From Fimenecus sp045594645 (GTDB lineage: Bacteria; Bacillota; Clostridia; Oscillospirales; Acutalibacteraceae), in contig JAZNYY010000043.1 in NCBI GenBank assembly GCA_045594645.1, positions 29,057-93,056 of the forward strand: 64,000 nt of DNA, in the 5' to 3' direction. A program made the position numbers and the translations under genes. Shown in pieces: positions 1 through 8,369 of the stretch. Positions within the stretch are counted from its first letter, which is position 1; every line of letters starts with the position of its first letter. Below the pieces are notes generated by a model. That model saw only the letters and a list, made by a program, of their open reading frames with translations. It was not told the origin of the DNA and ran no database searches.

Positions 1-1255
1 TTCTTGAGTTTTCACGAGAGCCCGCATTAGCCATTTTAACAAATTTATCGCCCTTAATACCAAGCTTGTTGAACATAATCTGGTTATTAAAGGTAATCAT
101 ATCCTTGAATTCATCAACAGAATGAAGCTCGATATTTGTCATACCGATTTCCTGTCCCTGATAAATAAACGGAGTACCTTTTTGTAAATAACACATTGTT
201 GCAAGCATTTTACCACTTTCAACTCTGTATTTAAGTGAGCCGTAACGGTCGATAATTCTTGGATGGTCGTGATTTTCAAGATAAAGTGTGTGCCAACCTT
301 TACCGTTCATAGCATCATACCATTTCTGATAGCACTTCTTCATCTTTTTAAGGCTGAAAGGAGTTTTAATCCAGTCAGTCATAAAGCAGTCTGCTTCAAG
401 GTGGTCAAAGCTGAACATTGTTTTAAGAACCTGAGTTTCGTCTTCTGTAACAAATCTGAGAACTTTTTCAGGTGTTATAAGCGGACCTTCGCCGACAGTA
501 AAGCAATCATACTTTGAAAGCACATCATCGTGGAATTCTTTAAGATATTCATAGAGATGAGGACCGCAGTTGTAATGCTCCATACCGCAAGCAACGGGAA
601 TCGGCACGCCGTTGGGAAGTCCCTCTTTTTTTGAAATGTATGTAATAACATCTTCGCGGAAGCCGTCAACGCCCATATCGAGCCAGAATTTCATAATATT
701 CTTAACTTCTTCACGAACTTTAGGGTTATCCATATTCAAATCGGGCTGACCCTTTGTGAATACATGGAGATAATACTCGTCAACGGACTCAACATACTCC
801 CAAGCACCGCCTTCAAATGTTGAAAGCCAGTTGTTAGGTGGTTTTTTACCATTTTTACCTTTACCTTTCCTCCAGATATAATAATCGTGGTAAGGATTGT
901 CAACACTCTTGCAAGCCTCTTTAAACCATTTGTGCTCAGTTGAAGTATGATTTACAACCAAATCCATAAACACTTTCATTCCACGCTCATGAGCACCTGC
1001 GAGCACCTTTTTAAAGGTTTCCATATCGCCGTACTCAGGATTAATGTCCATATAATCGGCAATATCATAACCATAGTCAGCATTTGGTGATGGGAAAAGT
1101 GGTGAGAACCAGATTGCATCTACACCGATGGACTTAACATAGTCAAGCTTTGAGTAAATACCCTCAAGGTCGCCTATACCGTCACCATTTGAGTCTTTAA
1201 AGCTTCTTGGCCAAATCTGATAAACAGCCATTTCCTTATACCAAGTTTTGTTCAT
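1..1255 (-). CDS. GH13 alpha-glucosidase (oligo-1,6-glucosidase type), 3' end outside window
   Basis: Cytoplasmic retaining glycosidase of the GH13 oligo-1,6-glucosidase / trehalose-6-phosphate hydrolase group, cutting short alpha-glucosides to glucose. About 418 codons are visible of the roughly 550 usual; the C-terminus lies left of the window. The start ATG at 1255 opens with MNKTWYKEMAVYQIWPRSF, the usual N-terminus, behind a GGGGTG ribosome site. The four GH13 regions are present: DLVVNH near residue 98, GFREDV with the nucleophile Asp near 199, TVGEG with the acid/base Glu near 255, and ENHDHPR near 328. No signal peptide is seen, so it acts on imported oligosaccharides. The exact substrate (isomaltose, sucrose or a phosphorylated disaccharide) cannot be told from the visible part. 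Confidence 0.9.
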   Translation of the reverse strand, partial: MNKTWYKEMAVYQIWPRSFKDSNGDGIGDLEGIYSKLDYVKSIGVDAIWFSPLFPSPNADYGYDIADYMDINPEYGDMETFKKVLAGAHERGMKVFMDLVVNHTSTEHKWFKEACKSVDNPYHDYYIWRKGKGKNGKKPPNNWLSTFEGGAWEYVESVDEYYLHVFTKGQPDLNMDNPKVREEVKNIMKFWLDMGVDGFREDVITYISKKEGLPNGVPIPVACGMEHYNCGPHLYEYLKEFHDDVLSKYDCFTVGEGPLITPEKVLRFVTEDETQVLKTMFSFDHLEADCFMTDWIKTPFSLKKMKKCYQKWYDAMNGKGWHTLYLENHDHPRIIDRYGSLKYRVESGKMLATMCYLQKGTPFIYQGQEIGMTNIELHSVDEFKDMITFNNQIMFNKLGIKGDKFVKMANAGSRENSR

Positions 1256-1343
1256 AAATAACACCCCTATTGTTATTAAGATTATATACAAAATAAGTAT
1301 ATCACATATTAAATTCAAAAACAATTAAAATATAATAAAAACC

Positions 1344-1375
1344 ATAAAAAATCGGCGGAGTACAAGACTCCGCCG
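1344..1375 (-). terminator. Intrinsic terminator of the uxu/kdg operon
   Basis: Perfect 9-bp stem CGGCGGAGT / ACTCCGCCG (1353-1361 and 1367-1375) with a 5-nt loop. Read on the minus strand it is followed by a T-rich run at 1344-1351. It lies 49 bases past the kdgA stop, and should end the uronate operon before the GH13 gene. Confidence 0.85.
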
Positions 1376-1423
1376 AACAGTAAACAAATATGAAAATTAT
1401 AAATAGATTTTTTTGCAAGACAA

Positions 1424-2080
1424 TTATTTGCCGGCAAGTTCTGCACGGGCAAGTTTGATGTTTTCTACAAATCTCTTACCTGTTTCAGTAATCTTCTTGT
1501 AGTCGCCTGTCTTTGCGCCTGCTGTAAGTGATGAGCCTGCACCAACTGCAACAGCACCTGCTTTAATCCATTCACCAACATTGTCAGCATCAACGCCACC
1601 TGTGGGCATCATCTTTGCATATGGAATAGGTCCTTTGATGTCTTTAATAATCTTAGGTCCGAAAAGGTCTGCGGGGAATACTTTAAGGATATCTGCGCCG
1701 TTTTCCATAGCGAGAAGGCCTTCGCGAACTGTCATAATACCGGGCATCATTGGAACTCTGTAACGGTTGCAAAGCTTGAGAGTTTCAAGGTCAAGCGCGG
1801 GGCTTACGATATACTCTGCACCTGAAAGCATAGCAATTCTTGCAGTTGCAGCATCAAGAACTGTACCTGCACCGAGAATGATTTCTTCGGGAGTGTATCT
1901 CTTTGCAAGCTCTTCAATAACCTTGTCAGCGTGAGGAACTGTGAATGTAAGCTCGATAGCGGCAACGCCACCCTCGATACAAGCATCAGTAATTCTGATA
2001 GCCTGGTCAACTGTTTCTGCACGAACAACGGCTACAATACCGCAGTCTTGAATTCGGGTAATAATTTTTTCTTTATCCAT
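1424..2080 (-). CDS. kdgA: KDPG/KHG aldolase
   Basis: 2-dehydro-3-deoxy-phosphogluconate aldolase: splits KDPG to pyruvate and glyceraldehyde-3-phosphate, the last step of hexuronate breakdown. At 218 aa it has the normal length. Class I aldolase residues are visible: Glu43 in AIELTF, Arg20 in AVVRAE, and the Schiff-base Lys133 in ILKVFPAD; GIMTVRE near 114-120 replaces the usual G(V/I)MTPTE. The start has a GGAGATG ribosome site. It is the last gene of uxuA-uxuB-kdgK-kdgA and is followed by a clear terminator. The role is supported both by motifs and by the neighbouring KDG kinase. Confidence 0.95.
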   Translation of the reverse strand: MDKEKIITRIQDCGIVAVVRAETVDQAIRITDACIEGGVAAIELTFTVPHADKVIEELAKRYTPEEIILGAGTVLDAATARIAMLSGAEYIVSPALDLETLKLCNRYRVPMMPGIMTVREGLLAMENGADILKVFPADLFGPKIIKDIKGPIPYAKMMPTGGVDADNVGEWIKAGAVAVGAGSSLTAGAKTGDYKKITETGKRFVENIKLARAELAGK

Positions 2081-2116
2081 AATTACATCTCCAATAGGAA
2101 AATATTTTTATTTTAC

Positions 2117-2136
2117 GGGCGATTCGTGAATCGCCC
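2117..2136. repeat. Short palindrome, repeat family D
   Basis: GGGCGATT / AATCGCCC with a 4-nt loop, followed by CCTAC. It sits between kdgK and kdgA and resembles the GTAGGGG-type elements at 39873-39944 and 49851-49900. Confidence 0.6.
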
Positions 2137-2165
2137 CTACATAATTTTATTTCTTTATGGGAGAT

Positions 2166-2256
2166 AGATTTATTTTTTCGCAAGACAATGTGGCGGAGGC
2201 GAAGCTGTATCAGGTATACCGCGAGCCGAAAGCCACGAAGTATTGCGGGAAAAAAA
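2166..2256. repeat. Imperfect inverted repeat between kdgK and kdgA
   Basis: The outer arms (TTTTTTCGCAAGACAATG near 2171 and TATTGCGGGAAAAAA near 2240) are partly complementary. The motif TTTTTNGCAAGACAAT also occurs at 1408-1423, just at the end of kdgA, suggesting a small duplicated segment. It may form a processing or attenuation hairpin inside the operon; no function is proven. Confidence 0.4.
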
Positions 2257-3354
2257 CTATCTCTGCACTCTGGCACCTGAGCCCTTAACGATATTTTCAA
2301 CCTCTTTAAGTGATGCCATTGATGTATCGCCGGGAGTTGTCATTGCAAGTGCACCATGAGCAACACCGTAGTTAACTGCAGTCTGTGCGTCCTCTGTAGT
2401 CATAAGACCATAGATAAGACCTGATGCGAATGAGTCGCCACCGCCTACGCGGTCAAGAATTTCAAGACCGGGAAGCTCAAGGCCCTTATGAACCTTGCCG
2501 TCTGCATAGCAGATTGCTGACCAATCGTTAACTGTTGCAGTTTTAACTGTGCGAAGAGTTGTTGCAATAACCTTGAAGTTGGGATAAACCTTAACAACCT
2601 CTTCGAGCATCTTATAATAGCCCTCAATGTTGAGCTCTTTAAGATTTTCGTCGTTACCCTCAATTTCAAAGCCAAGACAAGCTGTGAAATCTTCTTCGTT
2701 ACCAATCATAACATCGATATACTTTGCGATTTCTTTGTTAACTTCCTGTGCCTTTGCCTTGCCGCCAATGTCATTCCAAAGAGATGGACGGTAGTTGAGG
2801 TCATATGACACGATTGTGCCGTATTTTTTAGCCGCTTTAACTGCTTCAATTGCTACCTCTGCAGTTGTTTCTGAAAGAGCAGCAAAAATACCGCCTGTAT
2901 GTAACCAACGAACGCCGAGAGTACCGAAAATATAGTCCCAATCAATGTCGCCGGGTTTAAGCTGTGCAACAGCAGTGTTACCACGGTCAGAAACACCAAC
3001 TGCGCCACGGATACCGTATCCGCGCTCTGTGAAGTTCAAGCCGTTACGAACTGTTCTGCCGATACCGTCATATTTTGCCCATTTGATGAGTGATGTATCA
3101 ACGCCACCCTGCATAATGAAGTCTTCAAGAAGTCTGCCTACCTCGTTATCTGCAAAAGCAGTAACTACTGCGGTTTTCATACCGAAGCAACGGCGAAGTC
3201 CGCGGGCAACATTATATTCGCCGCCACCTTCCCATGCTCTGAATGAGCGGGCAGTTTTAATTCTGCCCTCACCCGGGTCAAGGCGAAGCATAATCTCGCC
3301 CAATGAAATCATATCAAATGTACAATCTTCTTTTTTTCTGAGATTTAAATTCAT
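2257..3354 (-). CDS. kdgK: 2-keto-3-deoxygluconate kinase (PfkB family)
   Basis: Phosphorylates 2-keto-3-deoxygluconate to KDPG with ATP, in the cytoplasm. 365 aa, slightly long for the family. The N-terminal SLGEIMLRLDPGEGR and the GGGEYNVARGL substrate loop are typical of KDG kinases; the PfkB signature VGGGDSFASG lies at 303-312 with the catalytic Asp307. The ATG at 3354 is preceded by GGAGG. It sits between uxuB and kdgA in the uronate operon, which fixes the substrate better than family membership alone (other PfkB enzymes use fructose or ribose). Confidence 0.92.
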   Translation of the reverse strand: MNLNLRKKEDCTFDMISLGEIMLRLDPGEGRIKTARSFRAWEGGGEYNVARGLRRCFGMKTAVVTAFADNEVGRLLEDFIMQGGVDTSLIKWAKYDGIGRTVRNGLNFTERGYGIRGAVGVSDRGNTAVAQLKPGDIDWDYIFGTLGVRWLHTGGIFAALSETTAEVAIEAVKAAKKYGTIVSYDLNYRPSLWNDIGGKAKAQEVNKEIAKYIDVMIGNEEDFTACLGFEIEGNDENLKELNIEGYYKMLEEVVKVYPNFKVIATTLRTVKTATVNDWSAICYADGKVHKGLELPGLEILDRVGGGDSFASGLIYGLMTTEDAQTAVNYGVAHGALAMTTPGDTSMASLKEVENIVKGSGARVQR

Positions 3355-3369
3355 ATTTTTATCCTCCGA

Positions 3370-4218
3370 TTAGACACCGCTGTAAGCTGAAAAGCCACCG
3401 TCAACGCAAATGCTAGTTCCGGTTATGAAGCTTGAATATGCTTCGTCGCAAAGGAAGAGAAGTGCACCTGTGAGCTCTGCTGACTCACCGAAACGCTTCA
3501 TAGGAGTTGCGTTGAGAATTTTATTTGTTCTTGCAGTTGGCGTGCCGTCTTCATTCCAAAGAAGTGCTTTATTCTGATTTGTTGAGAAGAAGCCGGGTGC
3601 GATTGCGTTTACGCGGATACCAACATCTGCAAAGTGAACTGCCATAAACTCTGTAAAGTTCTTAACCGCTGCCTTTGCCGCTGAATATGCGGGAATTTTT
3701 GTAAGAGGACGGTATGCATTCATTGATGTAACATTGATAATGCAGGTATTCTCTTTTTCAGCCATATCGCGTGCAAAAACCTGTGTGGGAATAAGTGTGC
3801 CAAGGAAGTTAAGATTGAATACGAATGAAATTCCGTTTGCATCAAGGTCAAAGAATGTCTTGATGTTTTCGTCTTTTTCAATAAGGTCAATCTTTTCAAG
3901 AGTTTCTTTTGTTGTTGTGCCCTTGGGGTTATTTCCGCCTGCGCCGTTGAGAAGAATATCGCAAGTACCGAGCTTTTCAGCAATAATATTGCGAGCATTT
4001 TCCATACTCTCTTTTTCAAGAACATTACAACCAACTGCGATAGCAACACCGCCGTCAGCGTTGATTTCATCAGCAACCTTTTGTGCTGCTGCTTCGTTAA
4101 GGTCAAGAATTGCAACCTTAACACCCTGCTTAGCAAGTGACTTTGCGAAATCTGCGCAGAGAACTCCGCCGCCACCTGTTACAACAGCTACTCTGCCCTT
4201 TAAGTTTTCGTGTACCAT
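3370..4218 (-). CDS. uxuB: D-mannonate (fructuronate) oxidoreductase, SDR family
   Basis: Short-chain dehydrogenase that most likely interconverts D-fructuronate and D-mannonate with NAD(H), as in the Bacillus-type UxuB, which is an SDR protein unlike the E. coli enzyme. 282 aa from the chosen start. Visible: the TGGGGVLC cofactor loop at 14-21, NGAGG at 91-95, and the catalytic Ser165, Tyr178 and Lys182 (AYSAAK). The insertion around 95-130 is typical of this subgroup. An in-frame start 10 codons upstream exists, but the ATG at 4218 follows AAAGGAAA and comes one base after the uxuA stop, so it is preferred. Operon position supports the assignment. Confidence 0.88.
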   Translation of the reverse strand: MVHENLKGRVAVVTGGGGVLCADFAKSLAKQGVKVAILDLNEAAAQKVADEINADGGVAIAVGCNVLEKESMENARNIIAEKLGTCDILLNGAGGNNPKGTTTKETLEKIDLIEKDENIKTFFDLDANGISFVFNLNFLGTLIPTQVFARDMAEKENTCIINVTSMNAYRPLTKIPAYSAAKAAVKNFTEFMAVHFADVGIRVNAIAPGFFSTNQNKALLWNEDGTPTARTNKILNATPMKRFGESAELTGALLFLCDEAYSSFITGTSICVDGGFSAYSGV

Positions 4219-4219
4219 A

Positions 4220-5266
4220 TTATTTGTTTCCTTTCTCAACTGCTTCAAACAAGCCGTTTATATATGTTGCACCAAGTGCTCTGTCGTAAAGACCGTAACC
4301 GGGTTTTCCTGTTTCGCCCCAAATCATTCTGCCGTGGTCAGGACGAACATATCCGTCAAAGCCTGTATCCACAAGCGCCTTAACAACCTCATACATATCA
4401 AGACTACCGCAATTTGAAATATGGCCGCTTTCTTCAAAGCTTCCGTCTTCCATAATCAAAATATTTCTGATATGCATAAATGCAATTCGATTCATTGCAC
4501 TGTATTTTCTAATCATTTTTACCACATCATTTGATTTTGCACAACCTAATGAGCCGGTACAAAGGCAAAGACAATTTGCCTCACTATCAACAAGCTTTAA
4601 CATTCTGTCAATGTTTTCTTCGCAAGTGATAATTCTCGGAATACCAAAAATCGGATATGGCGGGTCGTCAGGATGAATTGCCATTTTAACGCCACACTCT
4701 TCAGCCACAGGAATAACTTTTTTAAGGAATTTTTCAAGATTTTTCCAAAGTCCCTCTTCACCGAGTTCACCGTAAGCTGAAATTAATTCTCTGACTTCTT
4801 CTTGGCTATAGCTTGAATCCCAACCCGGAAGATGAATATCATCCTTAAGCGGGTCAAGGCCCTTCATCTGTTCCCAATACATAACAAGACTTGTTGAGCC
4901 ATCCTCTGCCTCTTTATCGAGCTGTGTACGAGTCCAGTCAAAAACAGGCATAAAGTTATATGTTACGCATTTAATACCGTATTTTGCGCAACGACGAATA
5001 TTTTCACAATAAACCTCTAAAAGCTCATCAACATTATCTCTGCCAAGCTTAATGTTTTCGTGCACGGGAATTGATTCAACAACATCAAAAATAAGACCAT
5101 TGTCTTCGCATTGTTTTACCATTTTCTCAATTGACGCCTCCGGCCAAACCTCACCCGGTTTTACATCATAAACAGCGCTAACAATGCTTTTCATATTTGG
5201 AATCTGACGAATATATTGCAATGATATCGGGTCGCTTTCGCCATACCAACGGAATGACATTTTCAT
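4220..5266 (-). CDS. uxuA: Mannonate dehydratase
   Basis: Dehydrates D-mannonate to 2-keto-3-deoxygluconate; TIM-barrel, metal-dependent. 348 aa, the normal length. The opening MKMSFRWYGESDPISL and the later AIHPDDPP and RPDHGRM segments are characteristic of UxuA, with His and Asp residues suited to metal binding. It is the first gene of the operon, with a GGGAGGT ribosome site before the ATG and a promoter with an inverted repeat upstream. uxuB follows at once, pointing to coupled translation. The pathway partner uronate isomerase (uxaC) lies 35 kb away at 40 kb. Confidence 0.96.
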   Translation of the reverse strand: MKMSFRWYGESDPISLQYIRQIPNMKSIVSAVYDVKPGEVWPEASIEKMVKQCEDNGLIFDVVESIPVHENIKLGRDNVDELLEVYCENIRRCAKYGIKCVTYNFMPVFDWTRTQLDKEAEDGSTSLVMYWEQMKGLDPLKDDIHLPGWDSSYSQEEVRELISAYGELGEEGLWKNLEKFLKKVIPVAEECGVKMAIHPDDPPYPIFGIPRIITCEENIDRMLKLVDSEANCLCLCTGSLGCAKSNDVVKMIRKYSAMNRIAFMHIRNILIMEDGSFEESGHISNCGSLDMYEVVKALVDTGFDGYVRPDHGRMIWGETGKPGYGLYDRALGATYINGLFEAVEKGNK

Positions 5267-5297
5267 AAGTTTTACCTCCCTATTTTTTTACATTAAT

Positions 5298-5328
5298 ATT
5301 CTATCATTGAACTTTTTGTCATTCAATG
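5298..5328 (-). promoter_or_regulatory. Promoter and operator of the uronate operon
   Basis: On the minus strand a -35 TTGAAT (5321-5326), a 17-bp spacer and a -10 TAGAAT (5298-5303). An inverted repeat CATTGAA / TTCAATG (5305-5311 and 5322-5328) fills the spacer and overlaps the -35, where a repressor would block polymerase. No regulator gene lies next to it, so the repressor is unknown; a GntR- or LacI-type uronate regulator elsewhere is a guess. Confidence 0.7.
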
Positions 5329-5356
5329 TATTTTTTATAGTTATTTTGGGAATTTT

Positions 5357-6079
5357 TTATTGCTCATCAGTAAAGTTTGAGTCATCTTCCCAATAAGCCA
5401 CATCAAAGGGGTCTTTGTCGGGGTCATAAACATCCCATAATTCGTGTTCGAATTCTGCGGGCTGTGTAGGGCACTCTGCGATTGCCTCAACCTTCATTCC
5501 TCTTGACCAGATTGACGGGTCAATGCGGATTGTATAACCACAGCAAGAGGGCGTTAACCACTCATGCATTGGGGCTTCAGGGAGTGCGTAAGTCTGCATA
5601 AGCGACATAATTACACCGCCGTGTGTAATAACCGCAGTATTTTTAACGCCTGCCTCAATTACACCGTCAACAATCTTTTCAAAGCAAGCACAAATTCTGT
5701 AATTAAAACGCACTTGACTATCACCAAAGGGTGCGGCTTTGTTGGGGTTTGTGCCTGCAAGCCACTCGGCAAAATCCTCGTCGTCCTGTAATTCTTCGGC
5801 AGTTTTCCCCTCGAATTCACCGAAATCGTATTCACGCAAATCGTCAAGAATTATCGGGTTTTTATCGGGATAAATCGCATTTGCGGTTTCGATACATCTT
5901 TTTAAAGGGCTTGAAAATACCGCGTCGACCTCGGGGTAATCGCCGTAATTTTCCATTATATCGTGAAGCTGCGCCATACCCTCTTCACATACGGGCTCGT
6001 CGGTATGTCCGATATATCTGCCCTCAAGATTACCCTTTGTAACAGCGTGGCGGATTAAATGAATTTGGTAAGTTTTCAT
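5357..6079 (-). CDS. Histidine phosphatase family protein
   Basis: Member of the phosphoglycerate-mutase-like histidine phosphatase superfamily, 240 aa. The phosphate-accepting RHAVTKGN motif lies at 10-17 (His11), and ITHGGV carries the second catalytic His. FSSPLKRCIETA and EYDFGEFEGKTAEEL are typical of phosphatases such as CobC rather than glycolytic mutases. The start at 6079 has AGGAG seven bases before it; an open frame runs 36 codons further upstream but overlaps the divergent regulator and lacks a ribosome site. The substrate is unknown; no cobalamin genes are nearby, so it is not called CobC. Confidence 0.85.
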   Translation of the reverse strand: MKTYQIHLIRHAVTKGNLEGRYIGHTDEPVCEEGMAQLHDIMENYGDYPEVDAVFSSPLKRCIETANAIYPDKNPIILDDLREYDFGEFEGKTAEELQDDEDFAEWLAGTNPNKAAPFGDSQVRFNYRICACFEKIVDGVIEAGVKNTAVITHGGVIMSLMQTYALPEAPMHEWLTPSCCGYTIRIDPSIWSRGMKVEAIAECPTQPAEFEHELWDVYDPDKDPFDVAYWEDDSNFTDEQ

Positions 6080-6173
6080 ACTTTGACTCCTGAAAATTTG
6101 TGAATTCGCACAATATACAAATTGTTGAATTCGGTATATAATTTTAATACTATTTGTATAAAAAGGTGATTTT

Positions 6174-6797
6174 ATGAGTACACCCATTTCAACAAGACTT
6201 GTAACCTTGAGAAAAGATAAAAATTTAAGTCAGAAAGAAGCCGCGGCGGCTCTTGGCGTTTCGCAGGGACTTTTATCGCACTACGAAAAAGGTATTCGCG
6301 AATGCGGACTTGATTTTTTGTGCCGTGCCGCAACCTTTTATGATGTAAGCTCGGACTACCTTTTAGGCCTTTCTGACACAAAAATGATGTCTGACGCGCT
6401 TTTTGCCGAAGATGAAATCCCGCAAGACAGCGAAATGAGAATGAGTACAATTTTCCGTTCATCAGTTTATCTGCTTGACCGTTTGGGCTCATTCGGCAGA
6501 AATTACGGAAGCAAAATCAGAGCAATTTATATTCTGACCATTTACAAGGTTTATCTTGCGGCACTCTCGCAAGGCGCATTGCCCAATCACGAGCTGGCTA
6601 AAAAGGATTTATCGCCCTACCTTTCAACCATAACCATTGACAATATTATCAACAGTTTAACCTTTGAAGGTGACGCGAAACCAAAAAGAAGCGAGCACCT
6701 GCCAAAGACAATGGACACAATTATTAAAGAAGCCACAAAAATTATTGAAAAAGAAGTTGCAAGAGTTAACAGAATTGTAAACAGACAATCAAAGTAA
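6174..6797 (+). CDS. XRE-family transcriptional regulator
   Basis: 207 aa. An N-terminal Cro/C1 helix-turn-helix covers about residues 8-63 (SQKEAAAALGVSQGLLSHYEKG), ending in the usual DYLLGLSD. The C-terminal 140 residues are mostly helical and have no known domain; they may sense a ligand or dimerise. AAAAGGTG precedes the ATG. It is divergent from the histidine phosphatase with 94 bp between the starts, and overlaps the 3' end of rsmI by 9 bp tail to tail. Its targets are unknown; the shared divergent region is the first candidate. Confidence 0.85.
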   Translation: MSTPISTRLVTLRKDKNLSQKEAAAALGVSQGLLSHYEKGIRECGLDFLCRAATFYDVSSDYLLGLSDTKMMSDALFAEDEIPQDSEMRMSTIFRSSVYLLDRLGSFGRNYGSKIRAIYILTIYKVYLAALSQGALPNHELAKKDLSPYLSTITIDNIINSLTFEGDAKPKRSEHLPKTMDTIIKEATKIIEKEVARVNRIVNRQSK

Positions 6798-7613
6798 CTC
6801 TTTATAAATCACGCTTTTCTTAAAGCCCGTTTCGGCAGCAATGGTTTTTGACGCCTCGTTTACGCTGACGCCTTTATTTACAAGCTCTTTTGCCAAGCTT
6901 ACAGCCTCTTCTAAAGTGAGGGGCTGTTTTTCTTTTTGCTTTTCTGCACCCGCCAAAATCAACACATATTCACCGCGGGGATTTTCAATTTCATAATGTT
7001 CAATAGCTTTTTTAAGGCTTGTCCTAAAAACCGTTTCGTGAATTTTTGTAAGCTCACGCACTAAGGCAATCTGGCGGTCACCAAAATATGCATACATATC
7101 GTTAAGTGTCGCTTTTAACTTATGAGGAGCTTCATAAAAAATCATTGTGCGGGTTTCGTTCTTTAATTCTTCAAGATGCTCTTTTCGGCTTGGCTTATTT
7201 GTACTTAAAAAGCCCTCAAAAGTAAATCGACCGCTTTCCATTCCGCTAACTGCAAGTGCCGTTGCAAATGCGGTAGGACCCGGCACGGACTCAACGGGAA
7301 TATTATTCTCGTGGCACAAATACACCAAATCTTGTCCGGGGTCAGAAATACAGGGCATACCCGCATCGGTAACAATTGCGCAGGTTTCACCCTCAAGAAT
7401 TCTTTTTACAATTATTTCGCCTTTTTCACGGCGGTTATGCTCAAAATAGCTGATTAATGGCTTTTTTATATCAAAGTAATTAAGTAATTTTGAAGTAACG
7501 CGAGTATCCTCGGCAGCGATAAAATCAACACTTTCCAAGGTTTCTTTCGCTCTCGGAGAAAAATCGGACAAGTTGCCGATGGGTGTTCCTACAACATAAA
7601 GCTTACCACTCAT
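6789..7613 (-). CDS. rsmI: 16S rRNA (cytidine1402-2'-O)-methyltransferase
   Basis: SAM-dependent methyltransferase of the tetrapyrrole-methylase fold that modifies C1402 in the ribosomal decoding site. 274 aa, the normal length. VGTPIGNLSDFSPRA at 8-22, AAEDTR, and DAGMPCISDPG are the diagnostic blocks. The C-terminal segment ending KSVIYKELL is the usual helical tail. AAGGAG precedes the ATG. Last gene in a run with rlmB and a trmN6-like gene, so it belongs to an RNA-modification operon. Confidence 0.95.
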   Translation of the reverse strand: MSGKLYVVGTPIGNLSDFSPRAKETLESVDFIAAEDTRVTSKLLNYFDIKKPLISYFEHNRREKGEIIVKRILEGETCAIVTDAGMPCISDPGQDLVYLCHENNIPVESVPGPTAFATALAVSGMESGRFTFEGFLSTNKPSRKEHLEELKNETRTMIFYEAPHKLKATLNDMYAYFGDRQIALVRELTKIHETVFRTSLKKAIEHYEIENPRGEYVLILAGAEKQKEKQPLTLEEAVSLAKELVNKGVSVNEASKTIAAETGFKKSVIYKELL

Positions 7614-7625
7614 TGTTTTTCTCCT

Positions 7626-8369
7626 TTACTTTCTGTATTTTTCGGTGATTTCGAGCATTTCATCGCTCAAAGTTCCGTCTTGATTATATGCAACCAACTG
7701 TGCCTCGACCTTTAAGCCGTTTTTAGCACCGCGTTTACCCTCTATTAGCACAAGCCACGGCTGAGTGTCACCTTTTTTCGACACAAATCGAAGTCTTTTC
7801 GGCTCAATTCCGTTATTGTGCATTGCTGTCATTGCGTCAAAAACTCGTTCAGGGCGGTGACAAATGCAGAACTTACCGCCAAATTTTAACAATCTTGAAG
7901 CACTTTTTGCAATATCTTCCATATTACAAGCAGTTTCGTGACGGGCAAGACAAGCTCCCTCGTCCATATTTTTTATTCCGCCACCCGCAATTTTATATGG
8001 TGGGTTCATCGTTACCAAATCATAAGAGCCGACCTCAAAATCGCTGATGTTTTTCAAATCTATATTATGTACTTTGATTTTATCTGTATTATTCAGAGCA
8101 AGTGAACGGTACATCTGCTCACAAGCATTAGCCTGAATTTCAACAGCATCAATGCTTTTACATTTGCCGTCGCGAAGCCACAAAAACGGGATAATTCCGC
8201 ACCCCGAACCGAAATCACAGGCAATATCATATTTTTTAGGGCTTGCAAAAGAGGCTAAAAGCATAGCATCTGTACCAAAAGTGTGTTGCTTTGAAACGAT
8301 TAAGCCGACGCCCTCGCCCAAGTCCTCAATATGCTCGCCGTCGAAAAGCCCGATATTATCAGTCAACAT
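7626..8369 (-). CDS. TrmN6-like tRNA/N6-adenine methyltransferase
   Basis: Rossmann-fold SAM methyltransferase, 247 aa, of the YfiC/TrmN6 group that methylates A37 of tRNA-Val. DFGSGCGIIPFLW is the SAM-binding glycine motif and TMNPPYK is the N6-adenine catalytic NPPY. The start at 8369 overlaps the mgtC stop and is preceded by GAGG; a start five codons earlier has no better signal. Lies directly before rsmI with 12 bases between. The tRNA target is inferred from the family and not visible in the sequence. Confidence 0.85.
   Translation of the reverse strand: MLTDNIGLFDGEHIEDLGEGVGLIVSKQHTFGTDAMLLASFASPKKYDIACDFGSGCGIIPFLWLRDGKCKSIDAVEIQANACEQMYRSLALNNTDKIKVHNIDLKNISDFEVGSYDLVTMNPPYKIAGGGIKNMDEGACLARHETACNMEDIAKSASRLLKFGGKFCICHRPERVFDAMTAMHNNGIEPKRLRFVSKKGDTQPWLVLIEGKRGAKNGLKVEAQLVAYNQDGTLSDEMLEITEKYRK

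Noticed and set aside
263..669. Open frames inside the GH13 gene
   Set aside because: They lie in other frames of a clearly coding GH13 enzyme with all catalytic motifs and have no ribosome sites.
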